Below are positions 15,368-24,649 of a stretch of 32,510 nucleotides of DNA, in pieces. Where the stretch lies: the NCBI GenBank assembly GCA_023460715.1, contig JAEWPH010000138.1, positions 1 through 32,510 on the forward strand. The letters run 5' to 3'. How positions within the stretch are numbered: position 1 is the stretch's first letter; each line of letters opens with the position of its first letter. Under the pieces are notes generated by a model. That model was not told the origin of the DNA, did not search any database, and saw only the letters and a list, made by a program, of their open reading frames with translations. This DNA comes from Pseudomonadota bacterium (GTDB taxonomy: Bacteria; Pseudomonadota; Gammaproteobacteria; Burkholderiales; Burkholderiaceae_C). Both the position numbers and the translations under genes were made by a program.

Positions 15368-15898
15368 ATGAAGCCAGCCGCCCAACCCAAGCCCGGGCAT
15401 GCGCCCATCGTGTCGTCGGCGCATCTCGTGTCGGCCCACAGCGCGGAGATGAGCGAGTTCGAGTTCGGACTGATCGTGGCGGGCAATGCCTTCGAGCGCT
15501 GGATCGTGCACTGCATGGCGGCGGCGGGCCTGCGCGACCTGACGCCGCTGGACGTGATCGTGCTGCACCACGTCACGCACCGGGCGCGCGACAAGCGCCT
15601 GGCGGACATCTGCTTCATCATGAATGTGGAGGACACCCACGTGGTGAACTACTCGCTCAAGAAGCTGCTGTCGCTGGGTGTGGTGGCGTCGAGCAAGAAC
15701 GGCAAGGACGTGACCTATGCCGCCACCGAGGCCGGCAAGGCGTATGTGCAGCGTTACCGCGAGATCCGCGAGAGCTGCCTGATCGACGCGCTCAACGCCG
15801 ACGACGCGCTCAACCGCGACATCGGCGAACTGGCCCGGCTGCTGCGCGTGCTGTCGGGCATGTACGACCAGGCCGCCCGCGCGGCGGCCTCGTTGTAA
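15368..15898 (+). CDS. MarR-like winged-helix transcriptional regulator
   Basis: The protein has 176 residues with a winged-helix DNA-binding region at about 57-125 (LTPLDVIVLHHVTHRARDKRLADICFIMNV, then VVNYSLKKLLSLGVVAS and a GKDVTYAATEAGKAY wing). It resembles the predicted MarR-type regulators of COG5631. The ATG at 15368 follows AAGGGGA; an ATG at 15329 lacks such a site. It is divergent from dctP and convergent with the M14 peptidase gene, so it probably controls the TRAP transporter and perhaps the whole cluster up to 21695. Its ligand is unknown and might be the transported acid. Confidence 0.88.
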   Translation: MKPAAQPKPGHAPIVSSAHLVSAHSAEMSEFEFGLIVAGNAFERWIVHCMAAAGLRDLTPLDVIVLHHVTHRARDKRLADICFIMNVEDTHVVNYSLKKLLSLGVVASSKNGKDVTYAATEAGKAYVQRYREIRESCLIDALNADDALNRDIGELARLLRVLSGMYDQAARAAASL

Positions 15899-15899
15899 T

Positions 15900-15953
15900 G
15901 CTATTTATTTGATAGCTATATGCGCTTGATGGATAAGCGCTAGAGGCCGATTT
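15900..15953 (-). repeat. Double-hairpin dispersed repeat, copy B
   Basis: GCTAT-ttatttg-ATAGC (15900-15916) and GCGCTT-gatggat-AAGCGC (15922-15940) are followed by TAGAGGCCGATTTTTTC. It is in the opposite orientation to copies A and C. It begins 2 nt after the regulator's stop codon and fills the convergent spacer to the M14 gene. The GC-rich hairpin followed within 10 nt by a T6 run at 15951-15956 could terminate plus-strand transcription. Confidence 0.8.
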
Positions 15954-15987
15954 TTTCTTGAATGGTGCGGCCGCCCCGCGGCGCGGC

Positions 15988-17787
15988 TCAGAGTTGCTGG
16001 GGCCCGGCGACGATCTCCTGCCATGCCTGCTGCGCGGCCAGCACGGTCGCCTTCTGCACCGTATGGGCGAAGCGGAAGGGGTCGCCGTTGATGGTCTCGT
16101 CCGGAAATTCGGTGATGAGCGTGACGGGTGCGCCATCGGAGGTCTCCGACTGCAGGCAGGCCGTACCGTGCAGCACCTCGAAGGGGATGGGGCCGGCGTG
16201 CTGCGCGTACAGCGCCATCTGGCGCGCGTTGTATTCGGGCAGCCCGGGCACGCTGCGCAGCGCGGCGGTGACGGCCTGCAGCAGCGCGCGGCCCCGGTCC
16301 TGCCAGCCGGCGTGGCAGCGCAGGATGAGGAAGAAGCCCTTGGGCAGCATCCATTGCTCGAAGCCGCGCGGCACGTAGCCTGACAGCGGGCGCGTCCACT
16401 CGTGCGCCGGATAGCCGTGCAGGTTGATGTGCAGCTGCGCACCGGACAGGGCCAGTGCCTGCTCGCGCGCGGCGCGCTCGTACAGCGGCGCGCCTTCACG
16501 GTAGGCGATATCGTCGCCCAGAGCGCTGTAGCGCGCGGCGTGGTGCATGTGGTGCGGGTGCTGGGCGCCCAGCTCGCGGTGCAGGGCGTAGCCGTCGGGG
16601 TTCTCCAGCGGCAGCAGCGCGAAGTGCGCGCCCGGCCGCTGCGCCAGCAGGGCCTGCGCCGCGCGCAGTGCCCCCACCACGCCCGAGGTCTCGTTGGCAT
16701 GCTGCCCGCCGCTGATGAACACGGGCACGTCGCTGCCGGGGTGGTAGAGCCCCTGCACTGCACGGCCCTGGCGCGAGGTGGCGCCGAAGCGCTGGCCGGG
16801 CCACTGCGCCAGCGTGGCGGCCACCCGCTCCGGCGGGGGTGCCATGCCCATGGCCTCGAAGGGCTGACCGGCGGTGGTGTCGGTCCAGGCGCTCGCATCC
16901 TGGGCAGCGGTGTCGAAGGGCCGCAGCGCCATGCGCACCCGTGGTGCGCCCGTGGCCGGGCGGATATCGGGAACGGTCTGGCCCGGCTGCAGACGCCGGT
17001 CGCCGGTGGCGCGGCCGGAGTGCTGCTGGAACATCTCCAGCAGCGAGAAATACACGTCCTCGTGCAGCGCCTCGTAGCTGCTCATGACCTCGTCCACGCC
17101 CGGCAGCGCCTGTTCGAAGCCATGCAGGTCGATGCGGATGTCCAGCCGCTCGAAGTAGGGCTCCTGCTGCGGCCAGGGGTGGCGCCGCACGGTGTCGATC
17201 ACGTGGCCGAAGAGCGCCTCGAAGTCGGTGGTGACGGCCTCGTCGCGCAGCTCCCCGCCGCCCGGGCGGCGGCCCCCGCGCCGCCAGCCGGGGGGTGAGA
17301 CCTGCGGGGCGCCGATGGCGTCGGCGTGTGCGCGCAGGGGCACGAACACGCGGTGGCTTTGCACCGTGCCGTCGTCCATGGTCAGCGTGACGTCGTACCA
17401 GGGGCCGTCGCCGGGGCGCGTGTCGTCCCACCGCAGGGCGCCGGGACGCAGCAGAGCGGCCAGCGGATAGGCCTCGACCTGAAACCGCCGTGCTGCTCCG
17501 TGGATGGGCGCAGGGCAGCGGACGACGGCCTGCGCTACCCGCTCGGCCGCCACTTCTTCCAGGAAATAGTGCGCCAGCGGCTTGTAGGCGCACCGCAGCC
17601 GTGCGTGCACGCCCGCGGCGGCCAGGCGGCGTTCGGCGGCGCGGCGCTCTGCCACACCTTCGAACAGCCAGCCTTCGACATGCGCGTTGCGCCATGGCGC
17701 CTGGGCCCACTCGGACTCCCAGGCGGTGAGGGTGCGCTCCACCGTGGTGTCGAGGAGCAACGTGGAGGAAGCAGCGTGGTCGGTCAT
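15988..17787 (-). CDS. M14-family zinc carboxypeptidase-like protein
   Basis: The protein has 599 residues. The C-terminal half (about 335-599) is an M14 metallopeptidase domain with zinc ligands H363-x-x-E366 in SGGQHANETSG, H457 in INLHGYP, and the catalytic glutamate E560 in LITEFPDE. NPDGY (396-400) is also typical of the family. The N-terminal ~330 residues are unassigned and acidic-rich, with no signal peptide, so the protein is probably cytoplasmic. Such enzymes remove C-terminal residues or hydrolyse acyl-amino acids. Divergence from the hydantoinase-like gene suggests a joint pathway. The start at 17787 (MTDHAASSTL) was chosen; the longer frame runs into the intergenic hairpin. Confidence 0.86.
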   Translation of the reverse strand: MTDHAASSTLLLDTTVERTLTAWESEWAQAPWRNAHVEGWLFEGVAERRAAERRLAAAGVHARLRCAYKPLAHYFLEEVAAERVAQAVVRCPAPIHGAARRFQVEAYPLAALLRPGALRWDDTRPGDGPWYDVTLTMDDGTVQSHRVFVPLRAHADAIGAPQVSPPGWRRGGRRPGGGELRDEAVTTDFEALFGHVIDTVRRHPWPQQEPYFERLDIRIDLHGFEQALPGVDEVMSSYEALHEDVYFSLLEMFQQHSGRATGDRRLQPGQTVPDIRPATGAPRVRMALRPFDTAAQDASAWTDTTAGQPFEAMGMAPPPERVAATLAQWPGQRFGATSRQGRAVQGLYHPGSDVPVFISGGQHANETSGVVGALRAAQALLAQRPGAHFALLPLENPDGYALHRELGAQHPHHMHHAARYSALGDDIAYREGAPLYERAAREQALALSGAQLHINLHGYPAHEWTRPLSGYVPRGFEQWMLPKGFFLILRCHAGWQDRGRALLQAVTAALRSVPGLPEYNARQMALYAQHAGPIPFEVLHGTACLQSETSDGAPVTLITEFPDETINGDPFRFAHTVQKATVLAAQQAWQEIVAGPQQL

Positions 17788-17821
17788 GGCGCGTGGTGGG
17801 AGCGGGTGGGCCGATCGTAAA

Positions 17822-17854
17822 CAGGTGCCGTGCCACAGGCTGGCACGGTACCTG
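17822..17854. promoter_or_regulatory. Long inverted repeat in M14/hydantoinase divergent region
   Basis: CAGGTGCCGTGCCA (17822-17835) and TGGCACGGTACCTG (17841-17854) pair over 14 positions with one mismatch around a CAGGC loop. It lies 35 nt upstream of the M14 start and 133 nt upstream of the hydantoinase start, with no T-run. It could be a large dyad operator or a leader hairpin in the M14 transcript. Confidence 0.5.
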
Positions 17855-17897
17855 CAAATCGGCATCCATGTCATCATATCGATGACGATTTATCGGC
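17850..17897. promoter_or_regulatory. Dyad region with two GYCGRCAAATC variants
   Basis: A perfect inverted repeat GTCATC-ATATC-GATGAC (17870-17886) is flanked by ACCTGCAAATC on the left (17850-17860, 9 of 11 matches to GYCGRCAAATC) and, in inverted orientation, GATTTATCGGC on the right (17887-17897, 10 of 11). The consensus comes from the tandem pair in front of dctP. The arrangement suggests that the same regulator acts at both divergent promoter regions. Confidence 0.45.
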
Positions 17898-17987
17898 AAA
17901 AAGCATTTTTGTGTGCTCGGGTTCGGTGCAGGCTCATGCCGCCGAGCGGCCCCGCGCCGCACGCATACACACCGGGAGAAAACGGCA

Positions 17988-20900
17988 ATGGCGACCAAAC
18001 TCTGGCAGTTCTGGGTGGACCGCGGCGGCACCTTCACCGACATCGTGGGGCGCCGTCCGGACGGCAGCTTGGCGACGCACAAGCTGCTGTCCGAAAACCC
18101 CGGCCAGTACCGCGACGCTGCCGTGGCCGGCATCCGCCACCTGCTGGGCCTGCAGCCGGGCGAGCCGGTCACGCCGACCCAGGTGGAATGCGTGAAGATG
18201 GGCACCACCGTGGCCACCAATGCGCTGCTGGAACGCAAGGGCGAGCCTACGCTGCTGGTGACCACGCGGGGCTTTCGCGATGCATTGCGCATCGCCTACC
18301 AGAACCGCCCGCGGCTCTTTGATCGCCACATCGTGCTGCCGGAGCTGCTTTACAGCCGCGTGATCGAAGCCGTTGAACGCGTGGGGGCGCACGGCGACGT
18401 GATCGAGCCGCTGGACGAGGACCATCTCAAGGAACGCCTCTGGGCCGCCTACGATGCCGGCCTGCGCAGCGTGGCCATCGTCTTCATGCACGGCTACCGG
18501 TTCACCGCGCACGAGCAGCGCGCCGCTGCGCTGGCGCAGGCCGCCGGCTTCACGCAGATCAGCACTTCGCACGGCACCAGCCCGCTCATGAAGTTCATCA
18601 GCCGCGGCGACACCACCGTGGTGGATGCCTACCTGTCGCCCATCCTGCGGCGCTATGTGGAGCAGGTGGCTGCCGAGATGCCCGGCGTGCCGCTGTACTT
18701 CATGCAGTCGTCCGGCGGGTTGACGGACGCGCACCGCTTGCAGGGCAAGGACGCCATCCTGTCCGGGCCCGCCGGCGGCATCGTAGGCATGGCGCGCACG
18801 GCGGAGCTGGCTTTCGGCGGCGCCACGGAGGCCGTGGCGGGCCCAGAGGCAGGCCCCGGCCCGGTGCGAGTGATCGGCTTCGACATGGGGGGCACCTCCA
18901 CCGATGTGAGCCACTACGCGGGCGAGTTCGAGCGGGAATTCGAGACGCAGGTGGCCGGCGTGCGCATGCGCGCGCCGATGATGAGCATCCATACCGTGGC
19001 GGCCGGTGGCGGCTCCCTGCTGGGCTACGACGGTGCGCGCTTTCGCGTGGGGCCGGAGAGCGCGGGCGCGCACCCCGGTCCGGCCAGCTACCGCCGGGGC
19101 GGGCCGCTGGCGGTGACGGATGCCAACGTGCTGGTGGGCAAGATCCAGCCCGCCCATTTTCCCCGGGTGTTCGGCCCCAAGGCCGACGAGCCGCTGGACG
19201 ATGCCGTGGTGCGCGAGCGCTTCGCGGCCCTGGCCGCCGAGACGGGCCGCAGCGCCGAAGATGTGGCCCACGGCTTCATCCAGATCGCCGTGCAGCAGAT
19301 GGCGAATGCCATCAAGAAGATCTCGGTGGCGCGCGGCTACGACGTGACGCGGTACACGCTGCAGTGCTTTGGCGGCGCGGGCGGCCAGCACGCCTGCCTG
19401 GTGGCCGATGCGCTGGGCATGCAGCGCGTGTTCGTGCATCCGCTGGCGGGCGTGCTGTCGGCCTACGGCATGGGGCTGGCGGACCAGAGCGTGATCCGCG
19501 AGCAGTCGGTGGAGCAGCCTTTGGCGGAGCCGGCCCTGGCCGGTATCGCCGCCACGCTGGACCAGCTGGCCGACGCGGCGCAGGCCGCGCTGGCGCAGCA
19601 GCCTGCGGGCACCGGCCCCGTGCGCGTGAACCGCCGGGTGCATGTGCGCTACGAGGGCTCGGACGCCGCGCTGGTCGTGCCCTTCGGCGATCTGACCGCC
19701 ATCGTGGCGGGCTTCGAGGCCGCCTACCGGCAGCGCTTCGCCTTCCTGATGCCCGGAAAGGGGTTGGTGGCGGAGGCCGTTTCGGTCGAGGCCGTGGTGG
19801 CCGGCGAGGCGCCGGAGGAGGCCGTGCACCCGCTGCAGCCTGCGCGCGAGGCGCCGCGCCGCGGCACCGTGCGCATGTACACCGTGGGCGCCGACGGCGC
19901 ACCGGCCTGGCACGACGCGGCCCTGGTGGTGCGCGAGGACCTGCGCCCGGGCGACATCCTCGCCGGCCCGGCCATCATCGCCGAGAAGAACGCCACCACC
20001 ATCGTGGAGCCCGGCTGGGAGGCCGCGCTGACCGCGCTCGACCACCTGGTGCTGGAGCGGCGCATCCCGCGCGTGCTGCAGCACGCCGCCGGCACGGCCG
20101 TGGACCCGGTGCTGCTGGAGGTGTTCAACAACCTGTTCATGAACATCGCCGAGCAGATGGGCCTGCAGCTGCAGAACACGGCGCACTCCGTCAACATCAA
20201 GGAGCGGCTGGACTTCAGCTGCGCGCTGTTCGACGCCGAGGGCCATTTGATAGCCAACGCACCGCACATGCCGGTGCACCTGGGCTCGATGGGCGAGAGC
20301 ATCAAGACCGTGATCGCGCGCAACGCGGGCCGCATGCAGCCGGGCGATGTGTACGTGCTTAACGACCCCTACCACGGCGGCACCCACCTGCCGGACATCA
20401 CCGTCATCACGCCGGTCTACCTGGCCGACGAGGCCGCGCCCACCTTCTACGTGGGCAGCCGCGGACACCATGCTGACGTGGGCGGCATAACGCCCGGCTC
20501 CATGCCGCCGTTCTCCACGCACATCGCGGAAGAGGGCGTGCAGATCGACAACGTGAAGCTGGTCGAGCGCGGCGTGCTGCGCGAAGCCGAGATGCAGGCG
20601 CTGCTGGCCGGCGAAGCCGTGGATGGCCAGGAGGCCGCGCGCTACCCCAGCCGCAACCCGCAGCAGAACCTGGCCGATCTGAAGGCCCAGATCGCGGCCA
20701 ACGAAAAAGGCGTGCAGGAACTGCGACGCATGGTGCAGCAGTTCGGCTTGCCCGTGGTGCAGGCCTACATGCGCCATGTGCAGGACAACGCCGAAGAGTC
20801 GGTGCGCCGCGCCATCACGCGGCTGGCCGCGCGTCTGCAGGATGGCCGCTTCACGCTGCCGCTGGACAACGGCGCGCAGATCCAAGTGGCCGTGCGCATC

Positions 20901-21695
20901 GATGCGCAGCGGCGCAGCGCGGTGATCGACTTCACGGGCACCAGCGCGCAGCAGTCCAACAACTTCAACGCGCCCACGGCGGTCTGCATGGCGGCGGTGC
21001 TCTACGTATTCCGCTCGCTGGTCGATGACGACATTCCGCTCAACGCGGGCTGCCTCAAGCCCATCGAGGTCATCATTCCGCCGGGCTCCATGCTGAACCC
21101 GCACCCGCCGGCTTCGGTGGTGGCGGGCAATGTCGAGACCTCCACTTGCATCACCAACGCGCTGCTGGGCGCGCTGGGCGTGTCGGCGGCGAGCCAGTGC
21201 ACGATGAACAACTTCACCTTCGGCAACGACCGCTACCAATACTACGAGACCATCTCGGGCGGCAGCGGCGCGGGCGGGCTCTTCGACGAGACCGGCGGGC
21301 TGGTGGGCGGCTTTGCCGGCACGGGCGTGGTGCAGACGCACATGACCAACTCCCGCCTGACCGATCCCGAGGTGCTGGAGTTCCGCTTCCCCGTGCGGCT
21401 GGAAAGCTACGCGCTGCGGCCGGATTCGGGCGGCGCCGGCCGCTGGCCGGGCGGCCAGGGCGGGGTGCGCCGCATCCGGTTCCTGGAGCCCATGACGGCC
21501 AGCATTCTGTCGAACGGGCGCCAGCACGGCGCCTTCGGCATGGCGGGCGGGGCGCCGGGCCAGCCCGGCATCAACCGCGTGGTGCGGGTCGATGGCACGG
21601 TGGAGACGCTGGCCCACATCGGCCAGGCGCAGATGGCTGCGGGGGACGTGTTCGAGGTGCACACACCCGGCGGCGGCGGGTTCGGTAGCCGCTGA
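17988..21695 (+). CDS. Hydantoinase A/B fusion, 5-oxoprolinase-like
   Basis: This 1235-residue cytoplasmic protein joins a HyuA-type half (about 1-690) and a HyuB-type half (about 700-1235), the layout and size of eukaryotic and bacterial ATP-dependent 5-oxoprolinases. Motifs are [11 protein letters not shown] (10-20), [13 protein letters not shown] (71-83), the ATPase-like [12 protein letters not shown] (297-308), TVAAGGGSL (336-344), and in the second half [15 protein letters not shown] and a glycine-rich end [11 protein letters not shown]. The likely chemistry is ATP-driven opening of a lactam or cyclic imide such as 5-oxoproline, but hydantoin or other ring substrates are equally possible. 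GGAG precedes the ATG. It is divergent from the M14 gene. Confidence 0.9.
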   Translation: MATKLWQFWVDRGGTFTDIVGRRPDGSLATHKLLSENPGQYRDAAVAGIRHLLGLQPGEPVTPTQVECVKMGTTVATNALLERKGEPTLLVTTRGFRDALRIAYQNRPRLFDRHIVLPELLYSRVIEAVERVGAHGDVIEPLDEDHLKERLWAAYDAGLRSVAIVFMHGYRFTAHEQRAAALAQAAGFTQISTSHGTSPLMKFISRGDTTVVDAYLSPILRRYVEQVAAEMPGVPLYFMQSSGGLTDAHRLQGKDAILSGPAGGIVGMARTAELAFGGATEAVAGPEAGPGPVRVIGFDMGGTSTDVSHYAGEFEREFETQVAGVRMRAPMMSIHTVAAGGGSLLGYDGARFRVGPESAGAHPGPASYRRGGPLAVTDANVLVGKIQPAHFPRVFGPKADEPLDDAVVRERFAALAAETGRSAEDVAHGFIQIAVQQMANAIKKISVARGYDVTRYTLQCFGGAGGQHACLVADALGMQRVFVHPLAGVLSAYGMGLADQSVIREQSVEQPLAEPALAGIAATLDQLADAAQAALAQQPAGTGPVRVNRRVHVRYEGSDAALVVPFGDLTAIVAGFEAAYRQRFAFLMPGKGLVAEAVSVEAVVAGEAPEEAVHPLQPAREAPRRGTVRMYTVGADGAPAWHDAALVVREDLRPGDILAGPAIIAEKNATTIVEPGWEAALTALDHLVLERRIPRVLQHAAGTAVDPVLLEVFNNLFMNIAEQMGLQLQNTAHSVNIKERLDFSCALFDAEGHLIANAPHMPVHLGSMGESIKTVIARNAGRMQPGDVYVLNDPYHGGTHLPDITVITPVYLADEAAPTFYVGSRGHHADVGGITPGSMPPFSTHIAEEGVQIDNVKLVERGVLREAEMQALLAGEAVDGQEAARYPSRNPQQNLADLKAQIAANEKGVQELRRMVQQFGLPVVQAYMRHVQDNAEESVRRAITRLAARLQDGRFTLPLDNGAQIQVAVRIDAQRRSAVIDFTGTSAQQSNNFNAPTAVCMAAVLYVFRSLVDDDIPLNAGCLKPIEVIIPPGSMLNPHPPASVVAGNVETSTCITNALLGALGVSAASQCTMNNFTFGNDRYQYYETISGGSGAGGLFDETGGLVGGFAGTGVVQTHMTNSRLTDPEVLEFRFPVRLESYALRPDSGGAGRWPGGQGGVRRIRFLEPMTASILSNGRQHGAFGMAGGAPGQPGINRVVRVDGTVETLAHIGQAQMAAGDVFEVHTPGGGGFGSR

Positions 21696-21708
21696 GGCTT
21701 TTCAAGCC

Positions 21709-21762
21709 AAATCGGCCTGCAGCCCTTTATTTATAAGCGCCCATAGCTATAGAATATATAGC
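21709..21762 (+). repeat. Double-hairpin dispersed repeat, copy C
   Basis: AAATCGGCCT, then a decayed first hairpin retaining ATAAGCGC (21733-21740), then a perfect GCTATA-gaata-TATAGC stem-loop (21746-21762). It is in the same orientation as copy A and inverted relative to copy B. It lies in the 92-nt convergent spacer between the hydantoinase-like gene and mnhG, where it may act as a transcript end for either strand. Confidence 0.75.
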
Positions 21763-21787
21763 AATGGGCGTGGCTGCGGGCAAGGCT

Positions 21788-22159
21788 TCAGGAGTCGCGC
21801 TCATCGGCTGCGACGGTGCGGCTCAGGCTGGGCGGCACGTCCTTGCCGGCGCGCCGCGCGCGGAACAGAGCGGCGCGCATCAGGAAGATGTTGGTGACCG
21901 GCACGGTGATGGATACGAACAGCGCGATCATCAGCGCGTGCACCGCCAGCCCGTGGCCCTGCAGCGAGAAGTACAGCAGCGTGCCGTGCATGATGCTCCA
22001 GCACCCCATGGTGGCGATGATGGAGGGCGCGTGCACCCGCTCGAAGTAGGTCTTCAGCCGCAGCAGGCCGAGCGAGCCCAGCAAGGCAATGGCGGCGCCC
22101 AGCAGCACCAGGGCGGCGATGAGGGCCTCGGCCCACAGGGGCAGCGCGGGGTCGGTCAT
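21788..22159 (-). CDS. mnhG: Mrp-type cation/proton antiporter subunit G
   Basis: A 123-residue small membrane subunit with three hydrophobic helices (about 8-30, 42-65 and 70-95). The conserved segment is GLLRLKTYFERVHAPSIIATMGCWSI. It belongs to the multisubunit Na+(K+)/H+ antiporter and is needed for complex assembly in characterised systems. It is the last gene of the operon; its ATG overlaps the mnhF stop as ATGA. The C-terminal ~25 residues are basic and cytoplasmic. Confidence 0.93.
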   Translation of the reverse strand: MTDPALPLWAEALIAALVLLGAAIALLGSLGLLRLKTYFERVHAPSIIATMGCWSIMHGTLLYFSLQGHGLAVHALMIALFVSITVPVTNIFLMRAALFRARRAGKDVPPSLSRTVAADERDS

Positions 22160-22437
22160 TCGATCACCTCGCCGCGCAGCAGGAACTTGGCCATGGCCGT
22201 GGAGCTGGCGAAGCCCAGCAGGGCGATCAGCAGCGAGGCCTCGAAGTAGTTGGAGCTGCCGTAGTAGATGCCCAGCACCAGCATCAGCAGCATGCCGTTG
22301 AGGTACATGCAGTCCAGGGCCAGCACGCGGTCCTGCGCCGACGGGCCCTTGACCATGCGCACCAGGCAGCAGGCCATCGCCACGCCCAGCAGGAACAGGG
22401 CGGCGGGCAGCGCCCAGGAGAGGATGGGGCCGTTCAT
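22156..22437 (-). CDS. mnhF: Mrp-type cation/proton antiporter subunit F
   Basis: A 93-residue protein with three membrane helices, matching MrpF/PhaF length. The conserved segment RMVKGPSAQDRVLALDCMYLNGMLLMLVLGIYY includes the aspartate (D36) and arginine (R37) typical of the family. It is an accessory subunit of the hetero-oligomeric antiporter. Its start overlaps the mnhE stop (ATGA) and its stop overlaps the mnhG start, so it is embedded in a fully coupled translational chain. Confidence 0.93.
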   Translation of the reverse strand: MNGPILSWALPAALFLLGVAMACCLVRMVKGPSAQDRVLALDCMYLNGMLLMLVLGIYYGSSNYFEASLLIALLGFASSTAMAKFLLRGEVIE

Positions 22438-22925
22438 TCGAAGATCTCCATCAGGGGGCGTTCGTAGCAGCTCTGCACATGTTCGATGGTGGCCTGCGGG
22501 TCGTCCAGCTCCAGCACGTGCAGCAGCAGCACCGTGCGGTCGAGGGACAGCTCGGCCCAGGCCGTGCCCGGCGTGATGCACACGATCATGGCCAGTACAG
22601 CCAGCCCGTTGGGGTCGCGCATCTTCAGGGGAATGTGCACGAAGCCCGAGGGGTGGCGCCGGCTGGAGGGATGGATGAACAGCCGTGCCACCGCCAGGTT
22701 GGAGGCGATGGTGTCCTTCACCACGCGCAACGCCAGCCGCAGCACGGTGCCGGGCCGCCGGATGCGCACGGGCAGCGGGCGCAGGCCGCTGGTCAGTACC
22801 GGGATGACGATGGCCACCAGGCAGCCAAGCACCATCTGCCCCGCGCTCACCGAATGGTTGAGCAGCAGCCAGAGGATGAACAGCACCACCGACAGCAGCG
22901 GGGCAGGGAACAGGCGTCGGATCAT
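22434..22925 (-). CDS. mnhE: Mrp-type cation/proton antiporter subunit E
   Basis: A 163-residue subunit with two N-terminal membrane helices (LLSVVLFILWLLLNHSVSAGQMVLGCLVAIVIPVLTSGL) followed by a cytoplasmic domain. That domain contains VVKDTIASNLAVARLFIHP and ITPGTAWAELSLDRTVLLLHVLELDD, characteristic of MrpE/PhaE. It starts with an ATG overlapping the mnhD stop. A longer upstream frame exists, but it is the wrong frame of mnhD and was rejected. Confidence 0.93.
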   Translation of the reverse strand: MIRRLFPAPLLSVVLFILWLLLNHSVSAGQMVLGCLVAIVIPVLTSGLRPLPVRIRRPGTVLRLALRVVKDTIASNLAVARLFIHPSSRRHPSGFVHIPLKMRDPNGLAVLAMIVCITPGTAWAELSLDRTVLLLHVLELDDPQATIEHVQSCYERPLMEIFE

Positions 22926-24649
22926 GGGGTCGTTCCTCCCGGCGTCGTGGCCGCTGGCGATGGGCCCGCATGGGTGGGGCCGGGGCGGGGCACGGTGGAC
23001 ATGACGGCGTTGATGTACGTGCCCGGGGAGTGCAGGGCGTTGGCGGTAGCCAGGGTGAAGCGCATCACGGAATCGGCCTGCAGCGTGAGGGCGATGCAAC
23101 CGGCCAGCAGCACGGCCACGGGCAGGCCTTCGGCAATGCGCAGCCGCGGCGTGGGCCGGTCGTGCGCCGCCCAGAAGTGGCGCACCCCCACGCGGGTGAG
23201 CGCGATGAGCGCCAGCAGGCCGGTGGCGATCATCAGCGCCAGCAGCGTCCAGCCCGGCAGGCCCAGCTGGTGGCCCGCGGAGGAGCCGAGCCCCATGGGG
23301 TTGAGCAGGGCGGTCAGCATCGTGAACTTGCCCACGAAGCCCGACAGCGGCGGCAGCCCGGCGACCACCAGCGTGCACACCAGGAACGCCAGGCCGAGGA
23401 AGGCGGCCGCCGCGGGGATCACACGGCCGATCAGCACCACCTCGTCTTCGTCCAGGTTCAGGCCGGGGGTGGGGATGAGCTGGGCGTTGAGGAAGGGCGC
23501 GTCCTCGTCGTCCACGTCCAGCGAGGAACCATCGTTGCGCCAGCGGTCGATCAGGTCGGCCAGCAGGAACAGCGCGCTCACCGCCAGCGTGGAACTGGGC
23601 AGGTAGTACAGCAAGCCCGCCGTCAGCAGGTTCTGCCCGAAGCCCGCCGCTGCCAGCAGCGTTCCCGACGACAGCACCGCCGCGAAGCCCGCCAGATGGG
23701 TCAGCCGCTGGGAGCCCAGCATGCCGATGGCGCCGAAGGCCATGGTGAGCATGCCGCCGCCGATGAGCCACAGGCCCCCGAACAGGGCCGAGGGACCGGC
23801 CTCGCTGCTGAACATGAGCGTCCACAGGCGCAGCAGCGTGTACACGCCCACCTTGGTCATCAGTGCGAACAGGGCGCCGACCGGCGCCGTGGCTGCGCTG
23901 TAGGCCGGCACCAGCCAGAAGTTGAGCGGCCAGACGGCGGCCTTGATGAGGAAGGCCGTCGCCAGGATGCCGGCCGCTGCATGCAGCAAACCGCGGTCGG
24001 CGGCCGCCACCTGCGGAATGGCGCGCGCCAGGTCGGCCATGTTGAGCGTGCCGGTGATGCCGTACAGCATGGACGCGCCGATCAGGAACAGCGACGACGC
24101 GGCCAGGTTGATGGCGATGTAGTGCAGGCCGGCCTGGATGCGCGTGCGGCCCGAGCCGTGGAGCAGCAGGCCGTAGGAGGCCGCCAGCATGATCTCGAAG
24201 AACACGAACAGGTTGAACAGGTCCGCCGTCAGGAAGGCGCCCGCCAGGCCCATCAGCTGGAACTGGAACAGCGGGTGGTAATGCACCCCGGCCCGGTGCC
24301 AGCGCGTGGCCGAAAACACGATGGAGCACAGCGCCACGCCGCTCGTGAGCGCCAGCATCATGGCCGACAGCCGGTCCAGCGCCAGCACGATGCCGAAGGG
24401 CGCCGGCCAGTTCCCGGGCAGGTACACGCCCATGGTCAGCGTGCTGCCCGCCTGGTGCGACCAGCGCAGCAGGGCGATGGAGATCACCAGCCCCAGCAAG
24501 GTGGAAAGGATGTTGAGCCCGAGCTTGAGCCGCTGGCGCTCTTCGCGCAGCAGCAACATGAGCGCCGCCGTGAGCAGCGGCAGCGCGATGGGCGCCAGCA
24601 TCAGGTGCGGCATGAGGGCCGACGTGAGCGCACTGAACTGGCTCATCAT
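22922..24649 (-). CDS. mnhD: Mrp-type cation/proton antiporter subunit D
   Basis: This antiporter-like subunit, related to complex I NuoL/M/N, has 575 residues and about 14 membrane helices. Key charged residues seen in the family are present: E152 in LFVFFEIMLAASYGLLL, K236 in FLIKAAVWPLNFWL, and K266 in ALMTKVGVYTLLR. These form the proton path. The start ATG at 24649 follows AGGAG and overlaps the mnhC stop; a second ATG follows immediately. A variable loop rich in acidic residues (DVDDEDAPF) lies near residue 375. Confidence 0.95.
   Translation of the reverse strand: MMSQFSALTSALMPHLMLAPIALPLLTAALMLLLREERQRLKLGLNILSTLLGLVISIALLRWSHQAGSTLTMGVYLPGNWPAPFGIVLALDRLSAMMLALTSGVALCSIVFSATRWHRAGVHYHPLFQFQLMGLAGAFLTADLFNLFVFFEIMLAASYGLLLHGSGRTRIQAGLHYIAINLAASSLFLIGASMLYGITGTLNMADLARAIPQVAAADRGLLHAAAGILATAFLIKAAVWPLNFWLVPAYSAATAPVGALFALMTKVGVYTLLRLWTLMFSSEAGPSALFGGLWLIGGGMLTMAFGAIGMLGSQRLTHLAGFAAVLSSGTLLAAAGFGQNLLTAGLLYYLPSSTLAVSALFLLADLIDRWRNDGSSLDVDDEDAPFLNAQLIPTPGLNLDEDEVVLIGRVIPAAAAFLGLAFLVCTLVVAGLPPLSGFVGKFTMLTALLNPMGLGSSAGHQLGLPGWTLLALMIATGLLALIALTRVGVRHFWAAHDRPTPRLRIAEGLPVAVLLAGCIALTLQADSVMRFTLATANALHSPGTYINAVMSTVPRPGPTHAGPSPAATTPGGTTP

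Noticed and set aside
17934..21662. A 1242-codon open frame antisense to the hydantoinase-like gene
   Set aside because: Long antisense frames are common opposite high-GC genes. The translation is rich in His, Arg, Gln and Ala with no domain, whereas the plus strand has clear family motifs end to end.
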